Program-made: the position numbers and the translations under genes | From: Nephrocerus scutellatus | Lineage: Eukaryota; Arthropoda; Insecta; Diptera; Pipunculidae | DNA length: 64,000 bases | NCBI GenBank assembly: GCA_947095585.1 | Contig: OX352766.1 | Span: 21,380,939-21,444,938 of the forward strand | Reading direction: 5' to 3' | Notes under the pieces: generated by a model | What the model was told of the DNA's origin: nothing | Seen by the model: the letters and a program-made list of their open reading frames with translations, nothing else | Databases searched by the model: none | Shown here: piece after piece, positions 46,471-58,426 of the stretch | Layout: every line of letters starts with the position of its first letter | Numbering within the stretch: position 1 is the stretch's first letter

Positions 46471-46960
46471 TACGAGGGCGGGTCAATAAGTTTGTGACCT
46501 TTTGAATTTTCCACCTCTAAACTGAAAGGGCTGGTCCCGTCAACATCCATCTGGCAGTTGACTACTTTTGACAAGCTGCGTCATTTAGTTTGTGTTTGAC
46601 AGCCATTGAAAGCAGACAACCTTGTGAATTTTAAAGAAAATGGAAAAAAGTAAATTTCGTGTGTGACCACTTCAAAGGAGTTCGTGGATCCATCACAATA
46701 CACCAGGGACCAATGAACAATCCAGACAGTGGGTTTCTCCGGGTGAACCTGCGCGAAAGAATGCCAAGGTTGGTCTGTCGGCAAACAAGGTCATGACCAC
46801 AGTTTTTTTTTTTTTGAAGCACGCGGTGTCGTTCACATCTATTGACTTGAAAAGGTTTCAACGATCACCGGCGAAGACAGATTCGATATTGATTTGAAGC
46901 AAAGACGACCGCATTTGGCGAATAAAAAAGTGATGTTCCATCAAGACAGTGAGGTCAGCC
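46471..46960 (+). pseudogene. mariner transposon remnant with internal and 3' deletions
   Basis: Begins at a TA with a terminal-repeat-like ACGAGGGCGGGTCAATAAG. ATG at 46640 gives MEKSKFRV, typical of mariner transposase, then stops. The frame resumes with WIHHNTPGTNEQSRQW, VSPGEPARKNAKVGLSANKV, then ITGEDRFDIDLKQRRPHL and FHQD (to about 46950). HQD carries the second catalytic Asp. Roughly the first half of the protein between MEKSKFRV and WIHH is deleted, and the end after HQD, with the right terminal repeat, is missing. Stops and frame changes are also present. Dead copy. Confidence 0.85.
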
Positions 46961-48199
46961 AAGCAACGCTGGGTATTTCAGATAATTTTATATAAAAACT
47001 ACGCCCTAACGAACGGTTATCCGATATAGAACAGTCTATCAAGCACGCACTTCACTAATAAGAGGGCAGAGCTCGATTAACACTAGATTGTTCCAAAACC
47101 CATCCCAACCACAATGCTATGGTACTATGCTATGGCATCTCTTTAACTTCCGTTCGAAGTTTAACTTACCGTTTTCGATTCCTTTTTAAACGGAGAAATA
47201 AATTTCCCTCCGGAAATACCCGGCCACAATTTTAATAAAAATTATTACAAATTTTTTGTAGTTTTATTAATTTTTTATTTTTATTTGATTTTAAGGTTTT
47301 AATTTTTCTGTTAAATATTTATTTTTATTTTTATTTAAAAACGTTTGCAATACATAAATTGAATATAACATACCAAATTTAATTTTTATTTATTTTTTTT
47401 TTTCATTATTTACAATAACTTAGACATAAGAAATTTTTTTTATAAATTGTTATTGAATGCTTAATTATTTATTTTGTTTGTAATATAAATTTTAAGAGAT
47501 TTTATTCTGTTTTTATTAAAAATGATAAGTTTTTGGCTTACAATGGAAATTGTATATTACACAAAAAATTTAATTTTTATATAATGATATTTTTATATTA
47601 TTTACAATGTATAAGATATAACAAAAACTTTTAATTTTTTTCGTTATCAATCTAATTTTTTTATTTTCTTTTAATTACAAAATTAAAGACTTGTTATTTT
47701 ACGATGTTACAGTGATTTTTTATGTTGTTTTTATTACAAACTTAAACCTTATTTCAGTTTCATTTGTCTGATATACAAACCTATCATAAATTTATTATTC
47801 ATCAAACAAGTTCTAAAAATATTTAATAAATAAAAACTACTGCAAAGCTTATACTTAGTAGAAAGTTAAAAAGATAAGTAGGAAAAGCACGGCGTATAAG
47901 CTACCGCTCAAGGATAAAGGAAAAGCCGTAGTAACATAGGATTTTTAAGTTTTTTACTTCAAACTATGAATAACTTATGGGCTATTATTATAACTAAGTC
48001 TAAAGTGTAACATTTTTAGGTTGGCTTGTTTTATATATTGATTGGATATGCTCGTACTAAGATCATTTGTTTTTGTTTGTTTTTAAAATATTTTAATTAT
48101 ATTTTTTTGTTTTATTGATTTTTCTTTTTATTTTTTGGACGTTTTATAAATAATTTTTTATTTTATTGTTTCTTTCATTATTACATACTAAAAATTGAT
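46961..48199. other. Extremely AT-rich, low-complexity stretch
   Basis: Mostly TTTATTTTTATT-like sequence between 47230 and 47760. No gene or RNA supported. Confidence 0.5.
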
Positions 48200-50115
48200 T
48201 TTGGAAATGTAGTGTGGTGTTTGAGATGGTAGATGATGCTGTGGACGTTATTATAATGCCAGTTGTTTGACGACGGACGATGATGCAGCGATGTAGGCTG
48301 TGGTAGTGACGTTGGATGAAGTGGCTGGATTTGGAGCAGCAATTGGCGCCGGAATTTTGTTGCCGACGAATCGGTGGACGATGGTATTTGAGGGTTGTTG
48401 TGAATAATGTTGATAGGGATGAAGTTGAAGTTGGAAAGGTTGACTTTAGCTGGAGCTGTGTATCCTAATGGATTGGTCACTGATGCTGGTGACAAAATTT
48501 GTAACTATTGTTGTAACTGGTTAGGCAACTATGATTGTGACTGCCCCTACCTACTGATGGCATTGTAGTTTGCTCTCAAATTGTGTAAAGTTTTTGACAT
48601 CCATCGTGGTTTTTCGCAGTATCGACTTTGAGTTTCTTTGGCAGTATTAGCATTTCTTATAATCTAACGACGGACGATAGTATAGAGAGTCTGTTGTTGC
48701 GATACAGAGCGATTGTTGTTAGAAAAAAACTCGATTGATTGTGGTATTTTTGATGACACTCTAACTGGCGGTGCTGAATCGATGACCATCAGAGCGACAG
48801 TGTTGATGACGTTGCTGGACTTGCAACATCACTAATTATTGGCTTTCTGCGAACCGGGGAACTGTGGTAATTTCGATGACATTCTGACCAGCGCTGGAGC
48901 TGTGAATCTTGATAGGTTGGTCTCTGATGATGGAGAAACTATTTCTGACAGTTCGCTTAATGGCTAATGATTTTGACGATAGTGATGAAGATGAAGTTGA
49001 AATGGTATTTGCGATTAAACTCTGGAAATCTGGAAACTGTGAATCCTGATGGATAGGCCATTTAAGCTGGAGAAATAATTTGTAACTTTTTTTGTTGACG
49101 GAGTATGACCAGAAATGTTGGCTGTTTGTCACATGAGAGGTGTGGCTTTATAAGGCCAGTTGATTATACTTGACAACGGACGTTGTTGCAGGGTGACGGA
49201 TGCAGCGGCTGTTGTGGTGATGTCGGACAGAGTGGCTCGAGTTGGAGCAGGGACAGCCGCTGGAATTTGGCTGCTGACGGTGACACTCTGACTGAAGGTG
49301 TTGCATCGATGACGGATAGAACGATTGTGTTGGTGACGTTGCTGAACTTGGAACAGCCTCTGGCGCCGGAATTTCGCTGCTGACGAATTGGTGGACGGTG
49401 GTTATTTCGATTAATTTCTGACTGGCGCTAGAGTTTTGAATATTGATGGATTGGTCACTGTATGTGACGGAATGGCAACAGGAGCTGGCAACTGGCTAAC
49501 TGAAGCGGGAACATTTTTGAAGAATGTTTGGATTAAGTTTAAGCCATGATGCATTAGCATAAATGCGATAAAAATCGGGCTGGTTCTGAATCTGTGTTTT
49601 TTGATTGATTGACCACAGATGGTGGAAAAATAATTTGTAGAAGTTATTACAACTGGTTCAGGAGCTGCTTTGTACCTGGTGCAGGCTCTGCATTTGACGC
49701 TTAAGCTAAATTAAGTTGATGATATTCTTTCGGCGTTTCGCTTGATATTTGCGTACCGAATAGGTATCCGATTGCTTGATCACACTCTGACTGACGTTGT
49801 AGCATTATGTATTGATGGTGATGCTAGACTTGAGCGGTAACTGGCTAACTGTTGGAGGGGCATTTATAAAAAATGTTTTTGTTATGTTTAAGTTATAATG
49901 GTGCATGCTGGTGCTGAGTATGTTACTTCTTATTGATTGGCCACTGATTGTGGAGAAATATTTTATAAAAGTTGTTGTAACTGTTTCAGGAGCTGTGATT
50001 TTGACTGCTTTGTACCTGGTGATGGCTAAGAATTTGGCTCTGAAACTAATTTTAGTAATTGATATCCTGTTAGCGTTTTTGCCTGGAAATTGCAGTACCG
50101 ACTTTCAGTGACGCA
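48200..50115. repeat. Block of degenerate, interleaved repeats
   Basis: At least two motif types recur in mixed order. Type 1 contains GGATTGGTCACTGAT, GGAGAAATAATTTGTA, then TTGTAACTGGTTCAGGAGCTG and TTTGTACCTGGTG (about 48470, 49045, 49605, 49930). Type 2 contains ACGTTG, TTGGAGCAG, CTGGCGCCGGAATTT and CTGACGAATTGGTGGACG (about 48285, 49175, 49335). Minus-strand frames such as 48181-48495 are Pro/Ser/Thr/His-rich and repeat the same phrases. I see no protein family. An old tandem array or a decayed repetitive coding region are both possible. Confidence 0.5.
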
Positions 50116-51340
50116 GTATAAGCAGAAATCTTGGCTGTTACACACATGAGTGATGCGACGTCATACACATCCAATTATCCTTAATTGGTTGTCAGTCATA
50201 CCCGTCAATGATGTTTAATATAAGCAGATATTAAGCTGGTTGGTCGATAACAATCTGCTGGTCATTTCGACGTTTGACCAGTCTGCTGTGGCTGCATGAC
50301 CTGGTGATGATGGTGTACCATCTATAAATGTGGTCAATTTTGTCAATCTAATGAACTCAGTTTACTTTATTTGTGAATTATCACCGTACGGTTTTTTCAA
50401 TACCAGGCCAGATCGCTGAGTTGAAGTCGATCTTTGACTTTGGCTTAGTTGTGTACTCATCTAACACCACAAATCCGTCATCCATCGGTTTCGGCTCCTT
50501 CGTTGGTGTTCAAATTTCAAGATTTCTACTAAAGACTTACAGCTATTGAATAAAAGATAGCTTACGTCTAAGATAGAAGGACTACTTATTGACTACGGCC
50601 GCTTTAGGAAAGAGGGAATTGTAGAAAGAGAAGAGGCACATTAGTTATGCCCACTTAACGGAATAGGAACAGAATAAAGGAAAAGATTGACGCCTTTTTA
50701 AGTCTGACGTCCGGTCTAAACGGTTGAACAAGGTATTCAACCATTTAAGTGCGGATTCTCGCACAAAAGTCTTAATATTCTTCCGTCCCAACTGATCTGA
50801 CAAAACAGTTGACTTCGTTTAACCGGCATCTCTGTAAAGCCGAAGTCGACATATGCTGATATTAATTTTTAATTTATAAGTAATTTCAATTTACTATTGT
50901 TACTATAATATACAAAAGCGGGACATGGAAGCTTTAATTGAAACACAACAAAACGAGGAAGAAATGTTTTACGTGATTTTGTTCAGAGCACAGTACTGCG
51001 TACACTAAGTGGACCAGTAAACAAAGTTAAGTTGAAAACTATCAACCTGAACAAATTAAAAATATGGTCTTTTCAATGTTGATTAATTAAAAAAAAATCT
51101 TTTCACAGAAATATGTCTCGCAACGAAGGGGAGTACCTTATTGAAGAAAAATAAGATACTATATTAATTCTATATTGTGACAAGCTTTTAAGTCAACTAA
51201 TTAACGTTGTGGGATCATTTTTAATTACCACTTAGCGCTGATTTACCAACTGTCAGACTATTATAATTCTGCCCTGCTCCAGTTAATCACGTAAGACATT
51301 TATTTATCGTTTTTGTTTTAATAGGCAATAGAATTTGGCT
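50116..51340. other. Interval without recognised genes
   Basis: Moderate GC patches near 50400-50800 (TCATCCATCGGTTTCGGCTC; CTGACGTCCGGTCTAAACG) could be LTR remnants, but no partner copy or coding domain is visible. Confidence 0.35.
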
Positions 51341-51390
51341 TTATTCTCAGTCAGTCAGTTAGTCAGTCAGTCAGTCAGTCAGTCACGTTT
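51341..51390. repeat. AGTC tetranucleotide microsatellite
   Basis: About ten copies of AGTC with one interruption. Confidence 0.95.
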
Positions 51391-51929
51391 AAAAATGAAC
51401 TAAATTTGGCAGTTTTTTTAAATACCGCATAGCTAACTAATCCATTTTTAATATGCGATGAGAACTATTTCCAATTCGATGTTGCTCACAAAGATATGCA
51501 AATTAAATTAAAAATAATTAGCCAATCAACTTAAGATTCAGTTACCTACCGGGTATGTTAGATAAGTAGCTGAAACTTACGAGTAATTATAAAACAGTAA
51601 AAAATGCTGTTAATAGTTTCAACGCTCATGCAAAAATGTCATAACTGTCATTTCATAAATTGTAATTGCCGACATTAAGTAGTAATAATAAATATAGTAA
51701 TCTTTTTCTGGAAGAGTGTCATTTCGGATATTTGGATTTAAATTTGAATTTTCAACATTTCTTAACGTAGATGTCAAACTGTAAATTCTTCGTTTTAAAA
51801 ATCTAGGTATGTGACACTATTGTAACGAGCGAATTGATGAAAGTTATTCAAACAGTGCTCTTGAACTTTGCTTTTTTTTGTTATTAGTGGAATAATAAAA
51901 TATTATTGTTGTTACATAAAAAATCACCT
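51391..51929. other. AT-rich interval, no gene seen
   Basis: Nothing recognised apart from the AAT-rich tail of the next SINE. Confidence 0.4.
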
Positions 51930-52228
51930 TAATAATAATAATAATATTCGGTGCGACAGACCATTGCGGCCCAAGGCCTTGCATCTCGCAACCATTTGTG
52001 TTAAGCATATACATTTTTGGACACAAATGGAGAGGACCTAGAATTTATTGCCGGATCCGAACGGCGAATTGAGAAGCATTCTGTGACAAGTTTATTACTC
52101 TTGGAACGTTTGTCACCCATTCGAAATAGGTGGGACACCGTGAAAAATACTTTTGGTGTCACTGCAATTCGAACCATGAACATCATGCTCAGAAGCCATG
52201 CATTTATCCACTAAGCCACGGCGCCTAC
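51930..52228 (-). mobile_element. tRNA-derived SINE, copy 4
   Basis: Reverse orientation: AAT tail, GGTGCGACAGACCATTGCGG, GCCGGATCCGAACGGCG, then the head complement ending AAGCCACGGCGCC. Nearly full length. Confidence 0.85.
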
Positions 52229-53109
52229 ATCTAAATTAGTACACAATATATCGAGACCTACCTTCAAGAAAACCCTCACCATAAAGACGTATTCACCATG
52301 TTACTATAAAAAAAATATACACAAAAATATACACACACTACCCAACTACAAAAAACTACCAAATAGAATAAAGAAAACAATATAGATTTCCAAAATAAAT
52401 TACACAAGTCCAGTCATCATATAACTCATTACATTATATAGCCATCCTGCCAGGAGATACACTACAAGTTGGTAGTCTCGAGGATAGTTTTGAAAGACAC
52501 CCTACTATTTTACATTCAGTATTAAAAGGTATATAATATATACATATGTATACCGCATCCGTTTTAATATACAAAAGAGTATGAAAACGAATATTAGTCC
52601 AACGTTAATCGTGGTAACAATTTTGAATAGTTAACAATAATGTGCGGATTAAAACAATTCTTAGGCAACACTTTTAATTAATACACTCACTTATACTAAA
52701 AGGTAATGCAACCGCTTTGATATATTCAAATATATTAAAGCATATAAAGCATAAAGAATATAGTACACAAGTAACAGCAATAGGCCAACATTTAACAACA
52801 ATAAGTTAACATTTTGATCTTCAATTTCAAAAACTAATTCTTAGAATACGTTGAGGAAAAATTAATTAATTAAATGTAAAGACAACAGAAAATATCACAA
52901 TCGTATGTCAATCGTTATATCCCACAACCCATATTGAAACAACTAGAAAGAAAGAGGAGAGAACTTGGAGGGGTGTGAATGATGCGAGATAGTATAAGGT
53001 ACGTCGATTAGATTTATTATTTCCAGCACTGAATATTGAATAGACATATTGATAGATACGACTAAAAGTGGAAACAAAACAAAAATAAATCCTTGTATTC
53101 CACACTATA
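52229..53109. other. AT-rich interval, no gene seen
   Basis: About 0.9 kb without ORF or repeat support. Confidence 0.4.
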
Positions 53110-53281
53110 TAATAATATTATTCGACGTGACAGACCGTTGCGTTTCAAGCCCCAGCCTCTCGCGACCATTTGGGGTTTGCATGTTTATTTTTGCGCACAA
53201 ATACTTTTGGTGTAACTGGGATTTGAACCACGAACCTTCTGCTCAGCAGTCATGCACTTATCTATTGAGTCACGGCACCAC
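53110..53281 (-). mobile_element. tRNA-derived SINE, copy 5 (internally deleted)
   Basis: Reverse orientation. The tail part (TCGACGTGACAGACCG...GCGCACAAA) joins directly to the tRNA-like head complement (TACTTTTGGTGTAACTGGGA...GTCACGGCACC), so roughly 120 bp of the body is missing. Confidence 0.8.
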
Positions 53282-53282
53282 A

Positions 53283-53440
53283 TCTATACTAATATTATAA
53301 AGAGGAAAGACTGAGTTTGTGTGTATGAGGTGATCTTCGAAAATACCAGACCGATTTAAAAAATTCTTTCACCAATATTTAGAATCGACTTTTAGAGTGA
53401 ACATATGCTATATATTGTTTCGTTTAAATGAAAGGGCCTT
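53283..53440 (+). mobile_element. Helitron 5' terminal fragment
   Basis: Starts TCTATACTAATATTATAAAG, then AGACCGATTTAAAAAATTCT and TTCACC, and a TATGCTATATATTG stretch. This is the widespread 5' end of insect Helitrons. It is cut on the right by the next SINE at 53445. Confidence 0.65.
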
Positions 53441-53444
53441 TCGT

Positions 53445-53707
53445 GGGCGCCGTGGCTCAGTGGAAATGCGCGTGGCTACTGAGCAGGAGGTTCGTGGTTT
53501 GAATCCCAGTAACACCGAAAATATTATTACGTTCCGAGAGTAATAACTTGCCACGGAAAGCTTCTCAATTCACCGTTCAGATCCAGCCTCAAATTGTAGG
53601 TCCCTTCTCTTTGTGTCCAAAAATTAACATGTGCAGCACAAATGGTCACGAGAAGTTAGGCCTTTGACCACAATGGTCTGTCGCGCAAAATATTATTATT
53701 ATTATTC
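53445..53707 (+). mobile_element. tRNA-derived SINE, copy 6
   Basis: Plus orientation with GGGCGCCGTGGCTCAGTGG head, GTTTGAATCCC B box, body and TTATTATTATT tail. About 45 bp are missing after the head (the segment with CACGGTG..CGCGAATGGGTGACAAA). Confidence 0.85.
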
Positions 53708-54229
53708 CAAAAATGGTCCACTACAACAAAATGTCACAGTGGACACTTTCCATTATTATTATTTTTATATGCAAGGTTTAAACAAAAACAAGATCTATCT
53801 TACCTTTATGTGAGGAATCCCCTTTCTTATAGAAACAAATACTTTCGCCTATTTTTAGACTGATTTTCGATATCTCCGGTTTTCTATTCAATATATAATC
53901 GAATATTCCTATTTTCATGGCGAACTTTGGTATTCTCTTCGTTGTGGATATTGGTGACGAAATTCTGCATACATAATTCCATGTACCTAATATTTTTCTC
54001 GTAAATAAAAAACCAACAATAAAAATTACAATTTTTTATGTCTCTAATAACCAAGAGTATACTGAATTCCATAATGCTGAAAAATAAAACACATGCGAAG
54101 CACTGCGTGCTCTCTGGCTAAAAGTAAAAACAACCCCAAATCGTTAAGAAGCGCTACACATAGCGTACACAGTCACTATAGTGCGGCGTGATCTGATGCT
54201 GCTATATGGCAATATTTAAAAAAAATTTG
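53708..54229. other. AT-rich interval, no gene seen
   Basis: Nothing recognised. Confidence 0.4.
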
Positions 54230-55145
54230 TAAAGGAACCCCCGGCCGCAGGCCCACTCCAATACCAAATTTTAAGAAAGAAAGTGCCATTTAATGCATAG
54301 AAGCAAAATCCAGCATAGCAACACATCCAATGCAGCGTGCTCACAAGCGAATTACGGTAGTGGCAAAAAAGCGAATGGAAATTTCCAAAGATGCACGATG
54401 CAAAAGCGAAAGGGAACACAACAATAACACGGGAGAGCTGAACGAAGCTGCAAAACTGCAAATTTCAAGAAGAAGAAAGACACATAAAAAAACAACCCAT
54501 AAAAATTAAAATTTAATAGGAGATGGGTATGTGTTAAAATTTGAAGAAAATCGGGCTAATTTTTAAAAAATGTACTTGGACACCATACGGGTCTCATGGC
54601 CCTATCACTCCAACAAATTTACAAAAAGTTATGTCCATCAGTGATACACATGTGTTAAAAATTTGAAGAAAATCGAGCTAATTTTTAAAAAATGTACTTG
54701 GACACCATACGGGTCTCATGGCCCTATCACTCCAACAAATTTACAAAAAGTTATGTCCATCAGTGATACACATGTGTTAAAAATTTGAAGAAAATCGAGC
54801 TAATTTTTAAAAAAATTATATGAGCACCCCTTGGGCCTCAGAGCCCGTTCACTCCAAATACTTTACAAAAAATTTTGTCCATCGGAGATACAGAGGTGTA
54901 TAAAATTTGAAGAAAATCGGGTTAATTTTTTTGAAAATTTTTTATGGGGCCCACGACCCCGGCAACCAAAATTTTTGCAAAAAGTGTTGTCCATCGGAGA
55001 TACACACGTATGTAAAATTTGAAGAAAATCGGTTTAATTTTTTTTTTAAATGAAACGACTCCCGGGTCCGGGGTCTCCAAAATTTTTGCAAGACGTGTTG
55101 CCTATCTGAGATACACAGCCGGACGACAGACAGTTTACATACACA
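54230..55145 (-). repeat. Dispersed ~120-bp-unit family, reverse copy
   Basis: The right-end motif (ACAACCCATAAAAATTAAAA, 54493-54512) leads into five to six units. Two consecutive units (54555-54670 and 54680-54800) are almost identical, showing recent internal expansion. It ends with the CAGTTTTTCGAGTTTTTG motif as at 5419. Confidence 0.75.
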
Positions 55146-55477
55146 GTTTTTCGAGTTTTTGTTAGTAACTCAAAAAGTAAAACATTTAGGAATTCAAACG
55201 GACTTGCCCAGAAGGAGCTAATTTTGTGAGTGGACATCATTTTCTCAGCTCTATTTTCACCACCATTTTCATGTGTGCACTCATAAAATAAGATTCTTCT
55301 TTTGCAAGTCCGTTTGTAGCAGATTATGCACCGAAGTGAAATGGTAAGAGTGCATCCATTCCACGTGTAATTTTGTTGCACTGTTGCTGCAGGAACATTA
55401 AGACGGCATGCAACTCTTCTTATACGTAGAAGTAGTAGTATCTACCCGCACATACATCCTGCATATGTATATACATA
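55146..55477. other. Unassigned interval with a short internal inverted repeat
   Basis: CAAACGGACTTGC (55196) and GCAAGTCCGTTTG (55305) are inverted about 110 bp apart. AGCTCTATTTTCACCACC lies between them. Possibly part of a small element; no gene. Confidence 0.4.
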
Positions 55478-55668
55478 CTAGTTGTTAACCTCGGCGTTAC
55501 CCGGGACCCGCCAACCTCCACCCCCTAGACACCGTTTAGACCCACAAATAATAGGCGTTTTCTGGTTGCCACACCCACTGACCCAATCAAACTCACCGCT
55601 TCCCAACTGAAACTACCGCAAACCATTACGACCAACCCCCACTTACCTGCTACTAACCCTGCTTAGAT
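55478..55668 (-). mobile_element. Helitron-like 3' terminus fragment
   Basis: CTAG followed on the plus strand by TTGTTAACCTCGGCGTTACC and CGGG, parallel to the ends at 23011 and 45496. C-rich body up to the next repeat copy. Confidence 0.4.
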
Positions 55669-55669
55669 C

Positions 55670-56420
55670 ATTTTATTCTGAGCACTTAGAGCACGCTCAT
55701 ACTCTGAGCAAATAAGAAACACGAGCATTTTTCTTGAGAACTCTTTGACTGCTCTGAACTAATTGATGAAAACGCGAAATGACAGAATATTGTGAAAACT
55801 TGTTGTTCTATCTGTAAGTTGATATCGACAACAACAAAAACGACATCAATAAAAATACAATTCAGTAAATAAGTAAGTAAGTTGAATTAAGCATAAAACA
55901 TTTGCTGGGTTCATTTGTGCGTGAGCTAAGATTTCTCTCTCTCTCTACCAAGCAGCGGAGCGGAGCGGAGCCGACTGCGCAGCACACACAGCACAAAGTC
56001 ATTAAAGTACGACGATATCTGATGCCATTATATGATATTTAAAAAAAATTTATAGGGGCCTTGCGGCCGAACCCGGGGCCCGATCACATTTTAGAAAAAG
56101 TGTTGTTTATTGGGTATACACATGTGTGTAAAATTTAAAAAAAAAACGGGTAATTTTTATTTTAAATTTGTATGGGTGCCCCACGAACCCCCGGGGCCCG
56201 ATCACTTCCAAATTTTAAAAGAAAGTATTGTTACCGGCAATACACATGCATACAAAATTTCAGGATAATCGGGCTTAGTGCGTTAGAAATTGATAATTAA
56301 AAAAATAAATTTGTATGGGAGCCCCCCGACCCGGGGCCCGATCGCTTCAAAAATATTACAAAAATGTTTGTCCATCGGAGATACACATGCGTACAAAATT
56401 TGAAGAAAATCTATTTCTAC
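55670..56420 (-). repeat. Dispersed ~120-bp-unit family, reverse near-complete copy
   Basis: Collinear in reverse with 6390-7090: CTTAGAGCACGCTCATACTC (55688), GCTGGGTTCATTTGTGCGTG (55904), TCTCTCTCTCT (55932), GCCGACTGCGCAGCACAC, then three units with GGGGCCCGATCAC. Confidence 0.75.
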
Positions 56421-56689
56421 ATAAATTGTAATGGGACGAAAAGAACAAAATTTTTTATAAAAAAATAAATAGGCTCCGCAATTGAAATGGGTTGTATACT
56501 CAGTTGTGTGAGTGCATTCTTAGCTTGTCTTTTGTTTCATATTATATAAAGAACTGGTTACGCACTCACACTGAACTTTTAGTAGTACTTCTTACGTCGT
56601 TGTGTGCACGTCGTAACAACCGTGCGCTGTGGCTGCTCTGTTTTCACCACCAAATGGGGAATTCCAACACAACATCGAATCTCCGATTA

Positions 56690-56860
56690 GAGAATTAACA
56701 AGAAAAATTTCAATTTTTAAATTCTCAATATTAACTTCGCGTGCTCGTTTGTCGGTCGGTGGCTGGCTGGGTCACTGGCCGGTGTAATCTTGCGATCAAT
56801 TTTAAGCCCACATCCTTAAGCCCGATTTTCTTCAAATTACACGTGTGCACAAATTTTCAG
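56690..56860 (+). repeat. Dispersed ~120-bp-unit family, left terminus fragment
   Basis: TTTTTAAATTCTCAATATTA, GGCTGGCTGGGTC and CCCGATTTTCTTCAAATTAC; truncated after one partial unit. Confidence 0.65.
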
Positions 56861-58138
56861 GGCTTTTCAACAATTTAATAACTAATCCATGCTTCAATGA
56901 ATAATAATGTGTTTTTTATGGGATTAGTTCTCGTTAAAAAGTTTTATTTAACTTGACTTGATCCCTATTTGTCTGTATTTTCGTACACTTTGAGGTCCTT
57001 TTTCACTTTCTTTCGCATGACCTAGCTCAATTTCAAATGCCAATCCCGCGTGTAACGTGTGTCGCGAGTCGCGTTCGATGAGTCGTAAAAAGAAAATACT
57101 GTGAAATTTGCTCGACCTCAAAATCAGATATTTTGGCGATTATTACCGATTAATAAACAACTGTGTGGCGTGTTTCGATCTATATATAAAAGTTTGTACC
57201 CGAAATTGGCTCCAGATGTTGTTGACAAAATTCCGACATAGACACCTAATGTGTTTGGAATGTATAAAGAATTCATAAACTAGCTGTGTAGTTGTAAAAT
57301 AGGTTTTATGGCATGTATGGTTTCCGTTTGGTAAATGGTTGTGTTGTGGATGTAAGGTTCTTTAATAGTGTCGAGTGGCGAGTGTGGAAGTGTTTTTATT
57401 GGGTTTATGGCTTTGTATGGGCATTGGGTTTTTTTTGGTTCATTCTTTGATGGCGGACTGCGTGTTATACACTTGGTATTTCGTGAGGGAGGACCTTTTT
57501 TCCGTCGATTAGACAGGGATTGGTGTTTGGACATTTAATTAATGAAAGAATGGTGTTAAGTAGGTAGATGTGATTTTTTTAAAAACGTGTACATCTAATT
57601 GATATATCGTTTTTGAGTTATAGCTTTAGGTGATTATGATCTGCGGGTATAGGGAGGTATAGCATATTGGGAGGCATGTGTATAGTGGTCATAGGGGAAT
57701 TATGTATATAACTATATAGCGTAGTTCTGAAGACAGAAAGGAATCACTCGTGTGTTGACACAGATTGTTGCAGAAATTACGTCGATAAATTGTGGTTGCG
57801 TCAAAGTTGGAGATATGGCTGGACCAAAGATTTAATAATCAGAGCCAGTTTTGGTGAATATTTAAACGCGGTGAAATGTCATATAAATGTAAGTACCAAT
57901 TATGTGTGATAAAAAATTTATTTGTGGATTGTTAAGTATTCGATTAATCTTGGAAGTGCCAGTATATATTTTACTTTATATGTTTGTGGTAGATATCCGT
58001 TAATGAAATCATTTCTTCTTTCTATTTTTAGTATGTTGGTATTTAGAATGTCCACGTTCAAGGACTTGGATATTCACACCTGCGGGGGTGGATCCGTTTT
58101 CAACATCATATAGAAGTGTGTGTGCCGTGCGGGAAGCC
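56861..58138. other. Interval without recognised genes
   Basis: A minus-strand frame 57280-57534 (84 codons, Pro/Lys/Thr-rich) starts with ATG but shows no domain. I do not call it. The rest is AT-rich. Confidence 0.35.
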
Positions 58139-58426
58139 ATGGAACGTGATTATGCGTCTTATATGGCCATGCCACAATCATCCTCTAGTTCAATACAATG
58201 TCGGAGCAGAGTAACGTGCTTCGAATATATCGACTGGGAAGAAATAGAGGCCTTGGAAAATGAGACAATGGAAGAAGGGGCTCGTGTGGAGAGGTTATGC
58301 GCGGAGGCTCAAGAAAAAGCAGCCAAACTTCATGCAGGGGGGAGCCAGAGAAAAAAGAGCAGCAGAGAAGAAGAAGAAGCGGAGAAGGAAGCGAAGAAGT
58401 GGAGAAAAACGTGGTTTTTAAAATAG
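58139..58426 (+). CDS. Unrecognised small ORF with charged coiled-coil-like tail
   Basis: 95 codons from the ATG at 58139; the frame is open upstream to about 58088 without another ATG. The N-terminal part is Ser-rich (QSSSSSIQCRSR). The second half is strongly charged, with heptad-like Glu/Ala/Lys (ENETMEEGARVERLCAEAQE and REEEEAEKEAKKW), suggesting a helix or coiled coil. An A-rich tract follows. I do not recognise the family. It could be an exon, a gag remnant or chance. Confidence 0.25.
   Translation: MERDYASYMAMPQSSSSSIQCRSRVTCFEYIDWEEIEALENETMEEGARVERLCAEAQEKAAKLHAGGSQRKKSSREEEEAEKEAKKWRKTWFLK

Noticed and set aside
46581..46861. Minus-strand ORFs over the mariner remnant
   Set aside because: Antisense of the mariner transposase, which is clearly read on the plus strand.
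57280..57534. 84-codon minus-strand ORF with ATG
   Set aside because: Composition is Pro/Lys/Thr-rich with no family resemblance and no neighbouring exon evidence.
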